DNA from: an uncultured Chloroflexales bacterium
GTDB taxonomy: Bacteria > Chloroflexota > Chloroflexia > Chloroflexales > Chloroflexaceae
Direction of reading: 5' to 3'
Length of the DNA stretch: 41,619 bases
NCBI GenBank assembly: GCA_937967405.1
Contig: CALCJV010000104.1
Location: 1-41,619, forward strand
Part shown: piece by piece, positions 9,044 through 17,517 of the stretch
Numbering within the stretch: position 1 is the stretch's first letter
Layout of the letters: the number at the start of each line of letters is the position of its first letter
The notes under the pieces: generated by a model
Seen by the model: only the letters and a program-made list of their open reading frames with translations
The model's database searches: none
What the model was told of the DNA's origin: nothing
Position numbers and translations under genes: made by a program

Positions 9044-9301
9044 ATGGCAACTATTGATCGTGAATTGCGGGCTGTCCCACTGTGGCTGCTGCGCCAGTAT
9101 ATCACCGAGCTAGGCGCACATGCCGATGCCGCGGGCGTACTGCACGGAACCGATTGGCAGGTACGCCTAACCCAGCTGGAAGATTTTCAGATTGGCTCAC
9201 TGCGCGTGGGGCAGGTGCGCTTTGAGTTGCACGGCACGGATGAAGCCGTGGCGGCGGCATGGCATCAGCTTGAGCCAAAGCTGATGCGAGCTGGCGGCTA
9301 A
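9044..9301 (+). CDS. DUF1952-like small protein (MoaD-related C-terminal domain)
   Basis: An 85-residue soluble protein. The pattern PLWLLRQYITELG near the N-terminus, followed by WQVRLTQLEDFQIGSLRVG, resembles DUF1952. As I recall, that domain is the C-terminal half of the Thermus MoaD-related protein. If so, the two halves of that protein are separate genes here, on either side of the oxidoreductase gene. The assignment rests on memory of the family and needs a profile search. The ATG at 9044 has AAGGA (9032-9036) 7 nt upstream. It is divergent from the oxidoreductase gene across a 188-bp gap. No catalytic motif is visible. Confidence 0.6.
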   Translation: MATIDRELRAVPLWLLRQYITELGAHADAAGVLHGTDWQVRLTQLEDFQIGSLRVGQVRFELHGTDEAVAAAWHQLEPKLMRAGG

Positions 9302-9412
9302 GAGGCGGGGCTAGGTGCAACGTGACCGGAAAATCCCCCCCGAAGCAGAGCTAGCTACCTCCCGCCCATGATACCAAGCATGCGCCCCGCCTGCCCCCGA
9401 TTGCCCCTATGC

Positions 9413-10366
9413 TTAGGCTAGGGGGCGCAAGCTCGCCTCGATACTCGCCCGTTGCGGCTCAAGGAAGGGCGGCAAGGCAAGGCGTGTGCCCAGCTGATCG
9501 GGGGCTTCGTCAGTGGCAAAGCCGGGCCCATCGGTAGCCAGTTCGTAGAGAATCCCATTCGGCTCACGGAAGTAGATCGAACGGAAGTAGAAGCGATCAA
9601 TCACCTGCGAGGAGGGGATGCGGAACTCACGCAGGCGCAGTAGCCAGCCCTCGTGTTCGGTGAAATCGGGCACGCGGAAGGCAACGTGATGGACCCCGCC
9701 GCGCCCCGCATGCCCACGTGCGAGATGCTGGCCATGCTCCACGTGCACCTCCGTGCCTGCGCCGCCATCCGCCGTAACAAACACCGCCACCGGATGCCCC
9801 TGCTCAGTGCGATACGTATGCACCTGCCGGAAGCCGAGCACATCTGTTAGCACCAGTGCCGTTGGGAGCAGATCACGCACCTGCAACGTGACAGCGTGCA
9901 AGCCGCGAATGCCCATCTCGACGGGCACTGGGCTATGCTCCCACGGCTGCCCCCCCGCTGCGCCCTTGTCATCCACCAGCGCAAGGGCTTGCCCCTCCGG
10001 ATCGGCAAAGAAGACCGCAGTCCAGCCGCCCCGCTCGACAATGCCTGAATGGGCAATGCCGTGTGCGCTCAGCCGTGCCGTCCACCAATCGAGGGCAGCG
10101 TGCCCATGCACGCGCAGGGTCGTGCGGGCAATCGTCCCGGAGCCAGCAATGTTGCGTGGGCTGTGCGGCCATTCAAAGAAGGTCAGATCGGTGCCGGGTG
10201 CGCCATCCCGATCTGCATAGAACAGGTGGTAGGCCGCCGGATCATCTTGGTTCACCGTCTTCTTAACAAGGCGCATCCCCAACACGCGGGTGTAGAAATC
10301 AAGGTTGGCAGGCGCGTCGCCGGTAATGGCCGTGACGTGGTGGAGTCCCGTCAGTTGCAAATTCAT
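9413..10366 (-). CDS. VOC-family ring-cleaving dioxygenase / glyoxalase-like protein
   Basis: A 317-residue protein with two vicinal-oxygen-chelate modules, like MhqO/CatE-type ring-cleaving dioxygenases and their hydroquinone-linked relatives. Module 1 starts at LTGLHHVTAITGD, with DFYTRVLGMRLVKKTVNQDDP after it. Module 2 starts at IRGLHAVTLQV. The metal ligands in this fold are two His and one Glu. Candidates are the His of LHHVTA or GGVHHVAF and the Glu of GILYELATDGPGF near the end. I chose the ATG at 10366 because AAAGGA lies 6 nt upstream and a strong promoter lies at 10421-10450. The frame extends upstream to 10420 without a better site. The gene is alone on its strand and divergent from the DUF411 gene. 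The substrate is not known from sequence. Confidence 0.9.
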   Translation of the reverse strand: MNLQLTGLHHVTAITGDAPANLDFYTRVLGMRLVKKTVNQDDPAAYHLFYADRDGAPGTDLTFFEWPHSPRNIAGSGTIARTTLRVHGHAALDWWTARLSAHGIAHSGIVERGGWTAVFFADPEGQALALVDDKGAAGGQPWEHSPVPVEMGIRGLHAVTLQVRDLLPTALVLTDVLGFRQVHTYRTEQGHPVAVFVTADGGAGTEVHVEHGQHLARGHAGRGGVHHVAFRVPDFTEHEGWLLRLREFRIPSSQVIDRFYFRSIYFREPNGILYELATDGPGFATDEAPDQLGTRLALPPFLEPQRASIEASLRPLA

Positions 10367-10420
10367 CAGCTTTCCTTTCGCTTGAATACGGTCTCCGCAT
10401 CTGTTCGTCGCACTGCTCAT

Positions 10421-10450
10421 AGTATAGCACTAAACTATCGCCCGTGCCAA
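10421..10450 (-). promoter_or_regulatory. Sigma-70 promoter with extended -10
   Basis: On the minus strand TTGGCA (10445-10450), an 18-nt spacer and TATACT (10421-10426) with TGC before it form a strong promoter for the dioxygenase gene. It lies beside the divergent promoter of the DUF411 gene. Confidence 0.65.
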
Positions 10451-10494
10451 CCCTAGCTACCCTGCCCACGGTAGTGCTGGCTCACCGCACAGTA

Positions 10495-10503
10495 TGCTAT
10501 ACT
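10495..10503 (+). promoter_or_regulatory. Extended -10 promoter of the DUF411 gene
   Basis: TGCTATACT (10495-10503) is the same extended -10 as the divergent promoter about 70 bp away. It is 40 nt upstream of the start at 10543, with no clear -35. Confidence 0.5.
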
Positions 10504-10542
10504 ATGCAGCACAACACTATGTACCCGAGAGGAGCAAGCGGG

Positions 10543-11061
10543 ATGCCATCGAACTGGATTAAGAGTCTATTAGGTGGGGTGCTGGCAGTACTGCTGGGCG
10601 CGTGTAGCGTAGCAGCACCCGCACGCGAGGCGCAGGTAGCAGCTATGCCTCGCACTATGACAGTGTACAAATCACCGAGCTGCGGCTGTTGCAGCCTGTG
10701 GATAGATTATCTCGAAGAACGCGGCTACACTATCACCACTGAAGATGATGTTCATATGACCCCGATTAAAGCCGAACACAACGTCCCACTACCGTTGCAA
10801 TCGTGCCACACCGCAATCATCGAGGGCTACGTGATCGAGGGCCATGTCCCGCTCCAAGATATAGAGCGGCTCCTCACGGAACGCCCTGACGTGCTTGGGC
10901 TAGCAGTACCCGGCATGCCTGTTGGCTCACCCGGCATGGAAGTCGCTGACACGCCACCTGATACCTTCGACGTGATCGCCTTCGATGCGGCAGGTAACTT
11001 GCAGGTGTATGCTAGCCACCCCAACTTCCAACGCGAGCGGGGCTTGGGGTGGCAGGTGTGA
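10543..11061 (+). CDS. DUF411 metal-binding lipoprotein
   Basis: A 172-residue DUF411 protein. The family is linked to copper and other metals through a Cys-rich thioredoxin-like core. Residues 8-21 form a lipoprotein signal ending LLGAC, so Cys21 should be lipidated. The core starts YKSPSCGCC (CGCC at 47-50), and LQSCHTA holds a further conserved Cys-His. EGHVPLQDIERLL and VPGMPVGSPGME are typical family segments. The ATG at 10543 follows GAGAGGAG at 8 nt. An upstream GTG at 10444 lies before the promoter and is unlikely. The cupin gene follows 69 bp downstream and may be co-transcribed. A role in metal handling outside the membrane is likely but not certain. Confidence 0.9.
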   Translation: MPSNWIKSLLGGVLAVLLGACSVAAPAREAQVAAMPRTMTVYKSPSCGCCSLWIDYLEERGYTITTEDDVHMTPIKAEHNVPLPLQSCHTAIIEGYVIEGHVPLQDIERLLTERPDVLGLAVPGMPVGSPGMEVADTPPDTFDVIAFDAAGNLQVYASHPNFQRERGLGWQV

Positions 11062-11130
11062 AGTACGAGCGAGCTGCTGATCTCAATCAGCGTGCAGCAG
11101 TTGCTGCAATTGAAAAAGGGAGACTCGCGT

Positions 11131-11556
11131 ATGGCTGAAGAACCATCAACCACACCCCCCGCTTGTCGCGTCGTGCGCCCCGATGCGACCTACGTAGGCA
11201 AGCAGGGCTTGAACTATTTCGTTGGCATTTCGGCCGAACAGGTCGGCGCAACGGGGCTATGTATGCACCTGCTGCACTTCCCACCCGGCGCACGCGCCAA
11301 TGCCCATCTGCACGAGCAGCACGAGACGGCGATCTATGTCATCTCCGGCGCAACTGATATGTGGTACGGGCAAGAGCTGGAGCAGCATCTTACGGTGCAA
11401 GCGGGCGAGTACCTCTACATTCCGGTGGGCATGCCCCATTTGCCCTACAACCCTTACCCTACAGCAGCAGTGGCAATCATTGCCCGCACCGATCCGAATG
11501 AGCAGGAAAGTGTGCGCCTTTTACCCGAATTAGAGCAACGGGTGGCCTTGCGCTAG
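11131..11556 (+). CDS. Cupin domain protein
   Basis: A 141-residue single-domain cupin. Motif 1 is GARANAHLHEQHETAIYVIS (about residues 54-73), giving two His and one Glu metal ligands. Motif 2 is GEYLYIPVGMPH, giving the third His. The fold holds a metal in a beta-barrel and serves many roles, from isomerases to dioxygenases. The exact reaction is not known here. The ATG at 11131 follows AAAGGGAG at about 8 nt. The gene lies between the DUF411 lipoprotein gene and the convergent membrane protein gene. I infer no pathway beyond possible co-transcription with the DUF411 gene. Confidence 0.9.
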   Translation: MAEEPSTTPPACRVVRPDATYVGKQGLNYFVGISAEQVGATGLCMHLLHFPPGARANAHLHEQHETAIYVISGATDMWYGQELEQHLTVQAGEYLYIPVGMPHLPYNPYPTAAVAIIARTDPNEQESVRLLPELEQRVALR

Positions 11557-11578
11557 CCCTAGCACAAGACGCACGCTG

Positions 11579-11998
11579 CTAGCGTTTGCGGAAGCGCGGG
11601 AGATTAAAGCCCACCACCGCGCCAATCACCGTGGCACATACGGCGGCAAATCCCAACCCAAGTGAGAGCAAGCCCATCTGCCCCACAAATACGGTACGCG
11701 AAAGGATAATGACGAGTAGCCCAAACAGGATCGCCCCACCAATTGCTGCGCCAAGATGGCCCGGCTCCTGCATCCAGCGGCTAACGAGTGCTGTGCCCAA
11801 GGCCGCGCCCAACGCCAAGCCGATGATTGCTGCATATACTTGCAGCACGAGCAAGCCCATGCCCAAGCGCACCCCAAGCAGCGCAAGCCCCACAAGATAA
11901 GAGAGCACGCTGGCGAGCAGTACGCCGCCGAGCAGCGATCCCGCCAATTGCGCCGCAAGCACAACGGCCAACGGGCGTTGCGGTGGTATCGGTTGCAT
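11579..11998 (-). CDS. Small integral membrane protein with about four spans
   Basis: A 139-residue protein with four hydrophobic spans, at about residues 10-41, 47-73, 81-101 and 106-130. Many Gly and Ala fill the spans, and the C-terminus is basic (FRKR). I do not recognise a named family with confidence; it looks like the TIGR04086/YrzE-like membrane proteins. The ATG at 11998 has GAGGAG about 7 nt upstream. It lies 41 bp downstream of the PPOX-fold gene on the same strand, which suggests an operon. Confidence 0.65.
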   Translation of the reverse strand: MQPIPPQRPLAVVLAAQLAGSLLGGVLLASVLSYLVGLALLGVRLGMGLLVLQVYAAIIGLALGAALGTALVSRWMQEPGHLGAAIGGAILFGLLVIILSRTVFVGQMGLLSLGLGFAAVCATVIGAVVGFNLPRFRKR

Positions 11999-12039
11999 CA
12001 CGTTGCTCCTCACAGCTGATAGACCAGTCGCCAACCACG

Positions 12040-12429
12040 CTAACCCATGTGGGTGATGTGGACTGGCTCGATGACCAATACGACGCGCTCTTCTTCGGGG
12101 CGATTGTACGGATACTCAGGAACCCCCATATACTTGTGCGCCATCCGGTTGATGAAGGCTTTGTCAGGATCGGGGTCAATCCGCACTACCCGCCCGCGAA
12201 TCTCGATATAGCGATAGGGATTGTTTGGATCAACGATGGATAGTGCAAGGCGCGGCTCACGCTGCACATTGCGATACTTCTGCCGCACTGTTGTTTGGCT
12301 GAAGTAGAAGTAGGTTCCATCCCAATCAAACCAGACCGGATTATTCTGTGGCTCACCGTTAGGCCCGACGGTAGCAACGTGGGCGAGCACAGGTTGGTGC
12401 AGTAGATCGGCAAACTGCTCAAGCGACAT
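12040..12429 (-). CDS. PPOX-fold / F420-linked pyridoxamine phosphate oxidase-like protein
   Basis: A 129-residue split-barrel flavin or F420 binding protein of the TIGR03618/PPOX class. HQPVLAHVATVGPNGEPQNN and VWFDWDGTYFYFSQTT are the typical beta-strands. RQKYRNVQREPRLALSIVD and YIEIRGRV complete the barrel. The family binds FMN or F420 and reduces or oxidises a range of substrates, and the physiological substrate is not known. I chose the ATG at 12429 because AAAGGA lies upstream (about 10 nt, slightly long). The frame extends to 12462, but that start has no ribosome site. The membrane protein gene follows 41 bp downstream. Confidence 0.85.
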   Translation of the reverse strand: MSLEQFADLLHQPVLAHVATVGPNGEPQNNPVWFDWDGTYFYFSQTTVRQKYRNVQREPRLALSIVDPNNPYRYIEIRGRVVRIDPDPDKAFINRMAHKYMGVPEYPYNRPEEERVVLVIEPVHITHMG

Positions 12430-12537
12430 TACACGCCATTCCTTTCGTCCATCTTGTTCCATCTATCAGGCAGCGTAGCATCCTGCCATCAGGTGCACAT
12501 CAACCGCAACCTGCCGCCGCACAATCAGTGGCGCAGG

Positions 12538-13251
12538 CTAATACCCAATCTCGAGCAACTCTTTCCGCATGTACAGCCATCGCCGCTGCCCAAAGAAAAA
12601 CCATGTCAGCAACGAATGACGGACGTGCACCACCTCGAAGCCAACTCGTTCATACAGGCGACAGGCGGTGGTGTTACGCTGGCTAACATGCAGCGTCACG
12701 AAACATTTGCGATTCTGGCGAGCGGCCTGTTCAACATGCTCTAGCAGCAGACGGGCAATGCCTAGCCCGCGATACTCGGCACGCACAGCGACATCGGTGA
12801 TGTAGCCTTCGTTGCGCTGAATGCGGTGACTCAGCAACGAAAGCGCAAAGATTGAGCGCGTTGCGCCCCATAGCCCGAGCACCTGCTGAAATGCCTGCTC
12901 AGTGATATACATATCCTCATCGCCCATCTCCCACGTCCGGAGCGTGATTGTCCCTACGACCTGAGCATCCAGCTCTGCCAAGAACATCCCCCGCAAAGCA
13001 CGGCTGCCCTGCCGCTGCCACGCCGCAAGCAGCGCATCTGCGCCACGCTCAATCTGAGCCACTCCAAACGCCCCACCAAACTTGTCGGCGAAGGCTTCGC
13101 GGTGCAGCGCAACCACTGCCGGAATATCAGCAACCGTTGCCGCCCGAATCACAATATCGGTTGGGGCACGTTGCGCCACTAGGCTTAGGCCACTGGAGCT
13201 ACTCACAATGCGTCGTTCACTTCTACCCCACGGATGGGTGCATGGGTTCAT
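12538..13251 (-). CDS. GNAT-family N-acetyltransferase
   Basis: A 237-residue protein with a GNAT fold. The acetyl-CoA loop is RGLGIA (residues 161-166), within ITDVAVRAEYRGLGIARLLL. TTACRLYERVGFE is the usual later motif of the fold. The central segment (about 105-145) is a longer insertion than in small GNATs. The N-terminal 30 residues lie outside the fold. The start is uncertain: the ATG at 13251 is the longest, and a GTG about 16 codons inside would also leave the domain whole. The acceptor (amine, protein or small molecule) is not known. The next gene upstream on this strand is the 52-residue ORF at 13334-13492. Confidence 0.85.
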   Translation of the reverse strand: MNPCTHPWGRSERRIVSSSSGLSLVAQRAPTDIVIRAATVADIPAVVALHREAFADKFGGAFGVAQIERGADALLAAWQRQGSRALRGMFLAELDAQVVGTITLRTWEMGDEDMYITEQAFQQVLGLWGATRSIFALSLLSHRIQRNEGYITDVAVRAEYRGLGIARLLLEHVEQAARQNRKCFVTLHVSQRNTTACRLYERVGFEVVHVRHSLLTWFFFGQRRWLYMRKELLEIGY

Positions 13252-13333
13252 GGAGTAAACCCCACGCGCTAGCCCGCAGTGGTAGCTTGTGGGGCACGTC
13301 TATGGCAATGCAACCGGAGGAGGCGCGTGCCGA

Positions 13334-13492
13334 TTAGCTCTGGGTCAAATCCATCAAACGCCGATCCAGCCGCACGGAAATATCACGGTACATATCCCCC
13401 CGTAGCTGTGCGGCATGCAAGCGGCGACGCAGGTCGGCAATCCACAACAACGCACCACCCAAGAGAGCAAACCAGATCAGTGTTGTTTTCAT
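13334..13492 (-). CDS. Small single-span membrane protein (52 aa)
   Basis: A 52-residue ORF that begins MKTTLIWFALLGGALLWIAD, a typical signal-anchor span, followed by a basic soluble tail (DLRRRLHA, RLDRRLMDLT). The organisation suggests a real membrane peptide rather than chance. The family is not recognised. The ribosome site before the ATG at 13492 is weak. A better AAAGGAG sits about 30 nt upstream, which leaves the start uncertain. It lies about 120 bp after rlmB on the same strand and could be the last gene of that transcript. Confidence 0.5.
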   Translation of the reverse strand: MKTTLIWFALLGGALLWIADLRRRLHAAQLRGDMYRDISVRLDRRLMDLTQS

Positions 13493-13574
13493 CGTTGCTC
13501 GCAGCCAGCAATGGCTACGTTACTCCTTTCGTCATTCCACATCGGTCTAACAATCTATCCGTCACTTATGCCCC

Positions 13575-13607
13575 GTCGCCAGCAAAAGACGTTCGCGCCA
13601 GATGTGA
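13575..13607. repeat. 33-bp direct repeat, copy downstream of rlmB
   Basis: Identical to 13651-13683. On the minus strand it reads HIWRERLLLA in frame and would continue TGHK and a stop at 13562. It looks like the original rlmB end. Confidence 0.9.
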
Positions 13608-13610
13608 CAG

Positions 13611-14405
13611 TCAACCGGTATTTCGATGCTGAGCGAGGTCATGGTGATTGGTCGCCAGCAAAAGACGTTCGCGCCAGATGTGATAGAGCGCGATGCTGCC
13701 CGCCACTGCCACATTGAGCGAGGCGATCTGCCCCCGCATCGGCAACTGCACCAGAAAATCGCAGCGTTCGCGGGTCAGGCGGGCTAGGCCAACTCCCTCT
13801 GCTCCCACCACCAAACCCAACGGAAGGTCATACTCAATCGCATCATAGGGCTTGGCGGTAGGGTCTTCTTCCAAGCCGATCACCCACACTCCGCGCTGCT
13901 GCAAGCTCACGATAGTCTGGGCCAGATTGGTAATCGGAACTATCCGCAGATGCTCGGTCGCGCCGCTGCTTGCATTGACTACCGCCGGCGTAATCTCGGC
14001 TGCGCGGCGGGTTGGAGTGAACACCCCATGCACGCCGATCACTTCGGCGGTACGCAGCAGCGTGCCAATGTTCTGCGGGTCTTGGAGGTGATCCAGCAGC
14101 AGCAGCAGGGGCAACTCACGCCGCTCAGTGGCAAGCGCAAGGCACTCGTCTAACTCAGCATAGGGGTAGCTACTCGCAGTCAAGATTACGCCCTGATGAT
14201 TGGCATCACGCACCTGCTTATCCAGCACGCGCCGATCAATCCGTTCAATTGGGATGTTGCGCTGCTCGGCCAGCTGTACAATCTCAGCCAGTGCGCCAAT
14301 CTCCTGTGCGCCCGCCGAGAGCGTTAGGGCATAGCAGGTGCGCCGCTGGGCGCGTAGGGCTTCACGTACCGCATTGCGCCCATAGAGCAGTTCCTGTTCA
14401 CTCAT
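13611..14405 (-). CDS. rlmB: 23S rRNA (guanosine-2'-O)-methyltransferase, TrmH/RlmB family
   Basis: A 264-residue SPOUT methyltransferase that would 2'-O-methylate a guanosine in 23S rRNA using S-adenosylmethionine. An N-terminal ribosome-binding domain (residues 1-78) precedes the knotted domain. Motif 1 is LDHLQDPQNIGTLLRTAE (104-121) with Asn112. Motif 2 is GAEGVGL (201-207) and motif 3 is PMRGQIASLNVAVA (222-235). The C-terminus is unusual. After YHIWRERLLLAT the protein ends NHHDLAQHRNTG, and a second copy of the HIWRERLLLA segment lies just past the stop. The ancestral end probably read TGHK (see findings). It starts 15 nt after dnaJ and is the last gene of the chaperone operon. The ribosome site is weak, which suggests translational coupling. 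Confidence 0.9.
   Translation of the reverse strand: MSEQELLYGRNAVREALRAQRRTCYALTLSAGAQEIGALAEIVQLAEQRNIPIERIDRRVLDKQVRDANHQGVILTASSYPYAELDECLALATERRELPLLLLLDHLQDPQNIGTLLRTAEVIGVHGVFTPTRRAAEITPAVVNASSGATEHLRIVPITNLAQTIVSLQQRGVWVIGLEEDPTAKPYDAIEYDLPLGLVVGAEGVGLARLTRERCDFLVQLPMRGQIASLNVAVAGSIALYHIWRERLLLATNHHDLAQHRNTG
13651..13683. repeat. 33-bp direct repeat, copy inside rlmB
   Basis: Identical to 13575-13607. This copy is inside the rlmB coding region, and the two start points are 76 bp apart. Confidence 0.9.
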
Positions 14406-14420
14406 GTGGAACTATGCTTT

Positions 14421-15551
14421 CTACAGCCCAAGCGCATCCTTGATACGCCCAAAGAAGCTGTCATCGCGGTCTTCACTCACACTTTCCGGTTCCATCGTTT
14501 TCGCCAATTCTTGGAACAGCTTGCGCTGCTGATCAGTGAGGCGCGACGGCACAACGACCCGCGTCACCACCACCTGATCGCCACGCCCGTTTTGGCGCAG
14601 GTAGGGCACGCCTTTGCCCCGTAAGCGGAACACCTGTCCAGTCTGAGTGCCCGGCGGAATGCGGAGGGTCTCTTCCCCATCAAGGGTGGGCACGGTCACA
14701 TCATCGCCCAGCGCAGCCTGCGCTACGTTCAAGCGCAACTCAAGGACGACGTTGTTACCTTCGCGCACGAAATACGGATGCGCTTGAATGTCGAGTGTCA
14801 CATACAGGTTGCCGTAAGGCCCACCGCGTGGCCCCGCATCGCCTTCACCACTGATGCGAATCTGCGAGTCACTATCTACGCCCGCCGGAATTTTGACCTT
14901 GATCTTTTTGGATTGGCGCACGCGCCCTTCACCCTGACAGGCGCGGCACGGGATCGGGATCATCACCCCACTCCCGCCACACATATCACACGTGGTCACG
15001 GTAACCATATTGAAGGGCGCAATCCGCTGGCGAATCTCGCCCAAGCCATTACAGCGCGGGCAACGGGTCGGCTCAGTGCCCGGCTCTGCGCCCGTGCCAT
15101 GGCATGCACTGCATGTTTCGAGGCGGCGATACTCGATCTCTTTCTCAACCCCAAAAACCGCCTCCTCAAAACTTAGGCGCAAGCTGTAGCGCAGATCCGC
15201 ACCGCGTACTGGGCCGCCACGCTGCGAACGTTGCGCTCCCCCAAAAAAGGCATCAAAGATGGTGCTGAAGGGATCGCTACCACCGAACGGATCAGCTGCT
15301 CCGCTCGTCCCGCCGCTACCGGATATGGCGGCGTGCCCGAACCGATCATACAGGGCCCGTTTCTGTCCATCGGAGAGGACTTCGTAGGCTTCATTAATCT
15401 CTTTGAATTTCGTTTCTGCGTCTGGATCTTTGTTCACATCTGGGTGATACTGACGCGCCAACCGGCGAAAGGCTTTCTTCAAGTCTTCTGGGCTGGCGTT
15501 GCGCTGCACCCCTAATACTTCATAATAGTCACGTTTCGTACTCACGGGCAT
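14421..15551 (-). CDS. dnaJ: Chaperone DnaJ (Hsp40, full type with zinc fingers)
   Basis: A 376-residue type I Hsp40 that stimulates DnaK ATPase and delivers unfolded substrates. The J domain has HPD at residues 36-38. A Gly/Phe-rich linker follows (about 74-115). Four CxxCxGxG repeats lie at Cys147/150, 164/167, 188/191 and 202/205 and form two zinc centres. The C-terminal substrate domains end near residue 355. All expected parts are present. It lies 51 bp downstream of dnaK in the hrcA-grpE-dnaK-dnaJ-rlmB operon. A second, zinc-free DnaJ-type gene lies at 34805-35731. Confidence 0.97.
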   Translation of the reverse strand: MPVSTKRDYYEVLGVQRNASPEDLKKAFRRLARQYHPDVNKDPDAETKFKEINEAYEVLSDGQKRALYDRFGHAAISGSGGTSGAADPFGGSDPFSTIFDAFFGGAQRSQRGGPVRGADLRYSLRLSFEEAVFGVEKEIEYRRLETCSACHGTGAEPGTEPTRCPRCNGLGEIRQRIAPFNMVTVTTCDMCGGSGVMIPIPCRACQGEGRVRQSKKIKVKIPAGVDSDSQIRISGEGDAGPRGGPYGNLYVTLDIQAHPYFVREGNNVVLELRLNVAQAALGDDVTVPTLDGEETLRIPPGTQTGQVFRLRGKGVPYLRQNGRGDQVVVTRVVVPSRLTDQQRKLFQELAKTMEPESVSEDRDDSFFGRIKDALGL

Positions 15552-15602
15552 TGTTCCACCTTACTGTCTGTGTTCATCGCCTCTGTCGTTGCGCTTGTTG
15601 CA

Positions 15603-17504
15603 CTAAACACGCGGCTGATCGGGGTCAACCCCAGCATCAGGCGGTGGAGCCGCAGGCTCAGACGATTCTGGCTGGGTTGGCTGCGCTGACGCTGCCTGTG
15701 CCGCACGGATGGCAGCGTAAACATGTTGCATCGCCACTTGCAACTCGGCAGTGCGGTTGCGGATCAGCACCGCATCCTCATGATCTAACACCTCCCGCAC
15801 AGCAGCGAGCTTCGCCTCCGCCGTCTCACCCACCACCGCATCAACCGGATACGCACGGGCTTCGTACAGCGCACGCTCGGCACTGTAGATCACGCTATCG
15901 GCGGTATTCTGCGCGGCGATCAGCTCACGGCGCAGTTCATCCGCTTCGCGGTGCGCTTCCGCATCGGCAATCATCTGCTCAATCTCGCTTGGAGCTAAGC
16001 CCGACGATGCCGTAATCGTAATCTCCTGCACCGCACCACTGAGTTGATCGCGGGCCGATACGTTCATAATCCCGTTGGCATCAATATCAAAAGTGACTTC
16101 GATCTTGGGCACGCCACGCGGCGCAGGCGGAATGCCGGATAACTCGAAGATAGCCAGCGATTTGTTGTACTTCGACTCAACCCGCTCGCCCTGCAATACA
16201 TGAATCTCCACGCTCTGCTGATTGTCGGCAGCCGTCGAGAAAACTTGCGACTTGCGCGTCGGGATCGTCGTGTTGCGCTCAATCAAAGGAGTCATAATCC
16301 CACCTAAGGTGCGAATACCCAGTGTAAGCGGGGTAACATCCAGCAGCACCACATCCTTCACGCCCCCAGCGAGGATCGCCGCTTGCACCGCTGCACCCTG
16401 TGCCACGACCTCATCAGGATTAACGTGCTTGCTCGGTTCACGCCCGAAGAACTTCTGCACTGCCGCTTGAACGGCCGGCATACGGGTCTGCCCACCGACC
16501 AGAATCACCGTCGTGATTTGTTCTGGGGTGAGTTCGGCATCACTCAAGGCTTGGCGCACCGGCTTGATCGTGCGTTCGATCAGATCGGCCGTCAGCTGCT
16601 CCAACTTCGCCCGAGATAGCACCATGCTCAGGTGGCGCGGGCCAGATGCATCGGCGGTGATGAAGGGCAAGTTGATCTCCGAACGCAAGACACTACTCAG
16701 CTCAATCTTGGCTTTCTCCGCCGCCTCTTTCAGGCGTTGCATGGCCATGCGGTCAGGACGCAAATCTATACCCGTCTCTTTCTGGAACTCCTCCAGCATC
16801 CACTCGATGATCCGTTGATCAAAGTCATCGCCACCGAGATGGGTATCGCCACTCGTAGCTTTGACTTCCACCACGCCCTCACCAAGATCAAGCACGGAAA
16901 TATCGAATGTACCCCCGCCTAGATCATATACAGCGATGACTTGATTGTCGTGGCTGCGATCTAGCCCATAAGCAAGCGCACTCGCAGTTGGCTCATTGAT
17001 GATGCGAAGCACCTCCAGCCCCGCAATTCGCCCCGCGTCGCGGGTGGCTTGGCGTTGGCTATCGTTGAAGTAAGCTGGCACCGTAATTACCGCTTGCGTG
17101 ACCGCTTCGCCCAGATAGGCTTCAGCATCAGCCCGCAGCTTTTGCAGGATCATGGCCGAGATTTCCGGCGGGGCATACTCACGCCCATCCATAATCACCC
17201 GTACATCGCCATTGGGAGCAGCACTAAGCTTATACGGGATTAGTTCTCGATCCGCCTGTACGGTCGCATCAGTCAGCTTGCGCCCCATAAATCGCTTGAC
17301 CGAAAAGACCGTATTCTCTGGGTTGGTAATCGCCTGCCGCCGTGCCACCTGCCCAATCAGCCGCTCACCCGCTTTGCTGATTGCCACCACCGACGGGGTC
17401 AGCCGATCACCTTCGGCATTGGGGATAATCACTGGATCGCCACCTTCGATGAATGCCATCACCGAGTTCGTTGTCCCTAGATCAATCCCAAGTATCCTGC
17501 CCAT
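15603..17504 (-). CDS. dnaK: Chaperone DnaK (Hsp70)
   Basis: A 633-residue Hsp70. The ATPase domain starts [15 protein letters not shown] and carries the phosphate loops ([17 protein letters not shown]) and [13 protein letters not shown]. The linker [12 protein letters not shown] precedes the peptide-binding domain. The C-terminal tail is Pro/Ser-rich and ends PDQPRV. It folds and protects proteins with DnaJ and GrpE, using ATP. I chose the ATG at 17504 because GGGAG lies 8 nt upstream, overlapping the grpE stop. A GTG at 17525 would place the start inside grpE and lacks a ribosome site. Length is normal for the family. Confidence 0.97.
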   Translation of the reverse strand: MGRILGIDLGTTNSVMAFIEGGDPVIIPNAEGDRLTPSVVAISKAGERLIGQVARRQAITNPENTVFSVKRFMGRKLTDATVQADRELIPYKLSAAPNGDVRVIMDGREYAPPEISAMILQKLRADAEAYLGEAVTQAVITVPAYFNDSQRQATRDAGRIAGLEVLRIINEPTASALAYGLDRSHDNQVIAVYDLGGGTFDISVLDLGEGVVEVKATSGDTHLGGDDFDQRIIEWMLEEFQKETGIDLRPDRMAMQRLKEAAEKAKIELSSVLRSEINLPFITADASGPRHLSMVLSRAKLEQLTADLIERTIKPVRQALSDAELTPEQITTVILVGGQTRMPAVQAAVQKFFGREPSKHVNPDEVVAQGAAVQAAILAGGVKDVVLLDVTPLTLGIRTLGGIMTPLIERNTTIPTRKSQVFSTAADNQQSVEIHVLQGERVESKYNKSLAIFELSGIPPAPRGVPKIEVTFDIDANGIMNVSARDQLSGAVQEITITASSGLAPSEIEQMIADAEAHREADELRRELIAAQNTADSVIYSAERALYEARAYPVDAVVGETAEAKLAAVREVLDHEDAVLIRNRTAELQVAMQHVYAAIRAAQAASAQPTQPESSEPAAPPPDAGVDPDQPRV

Positions 17505-17517
17505 GCGGTTACTCCCT

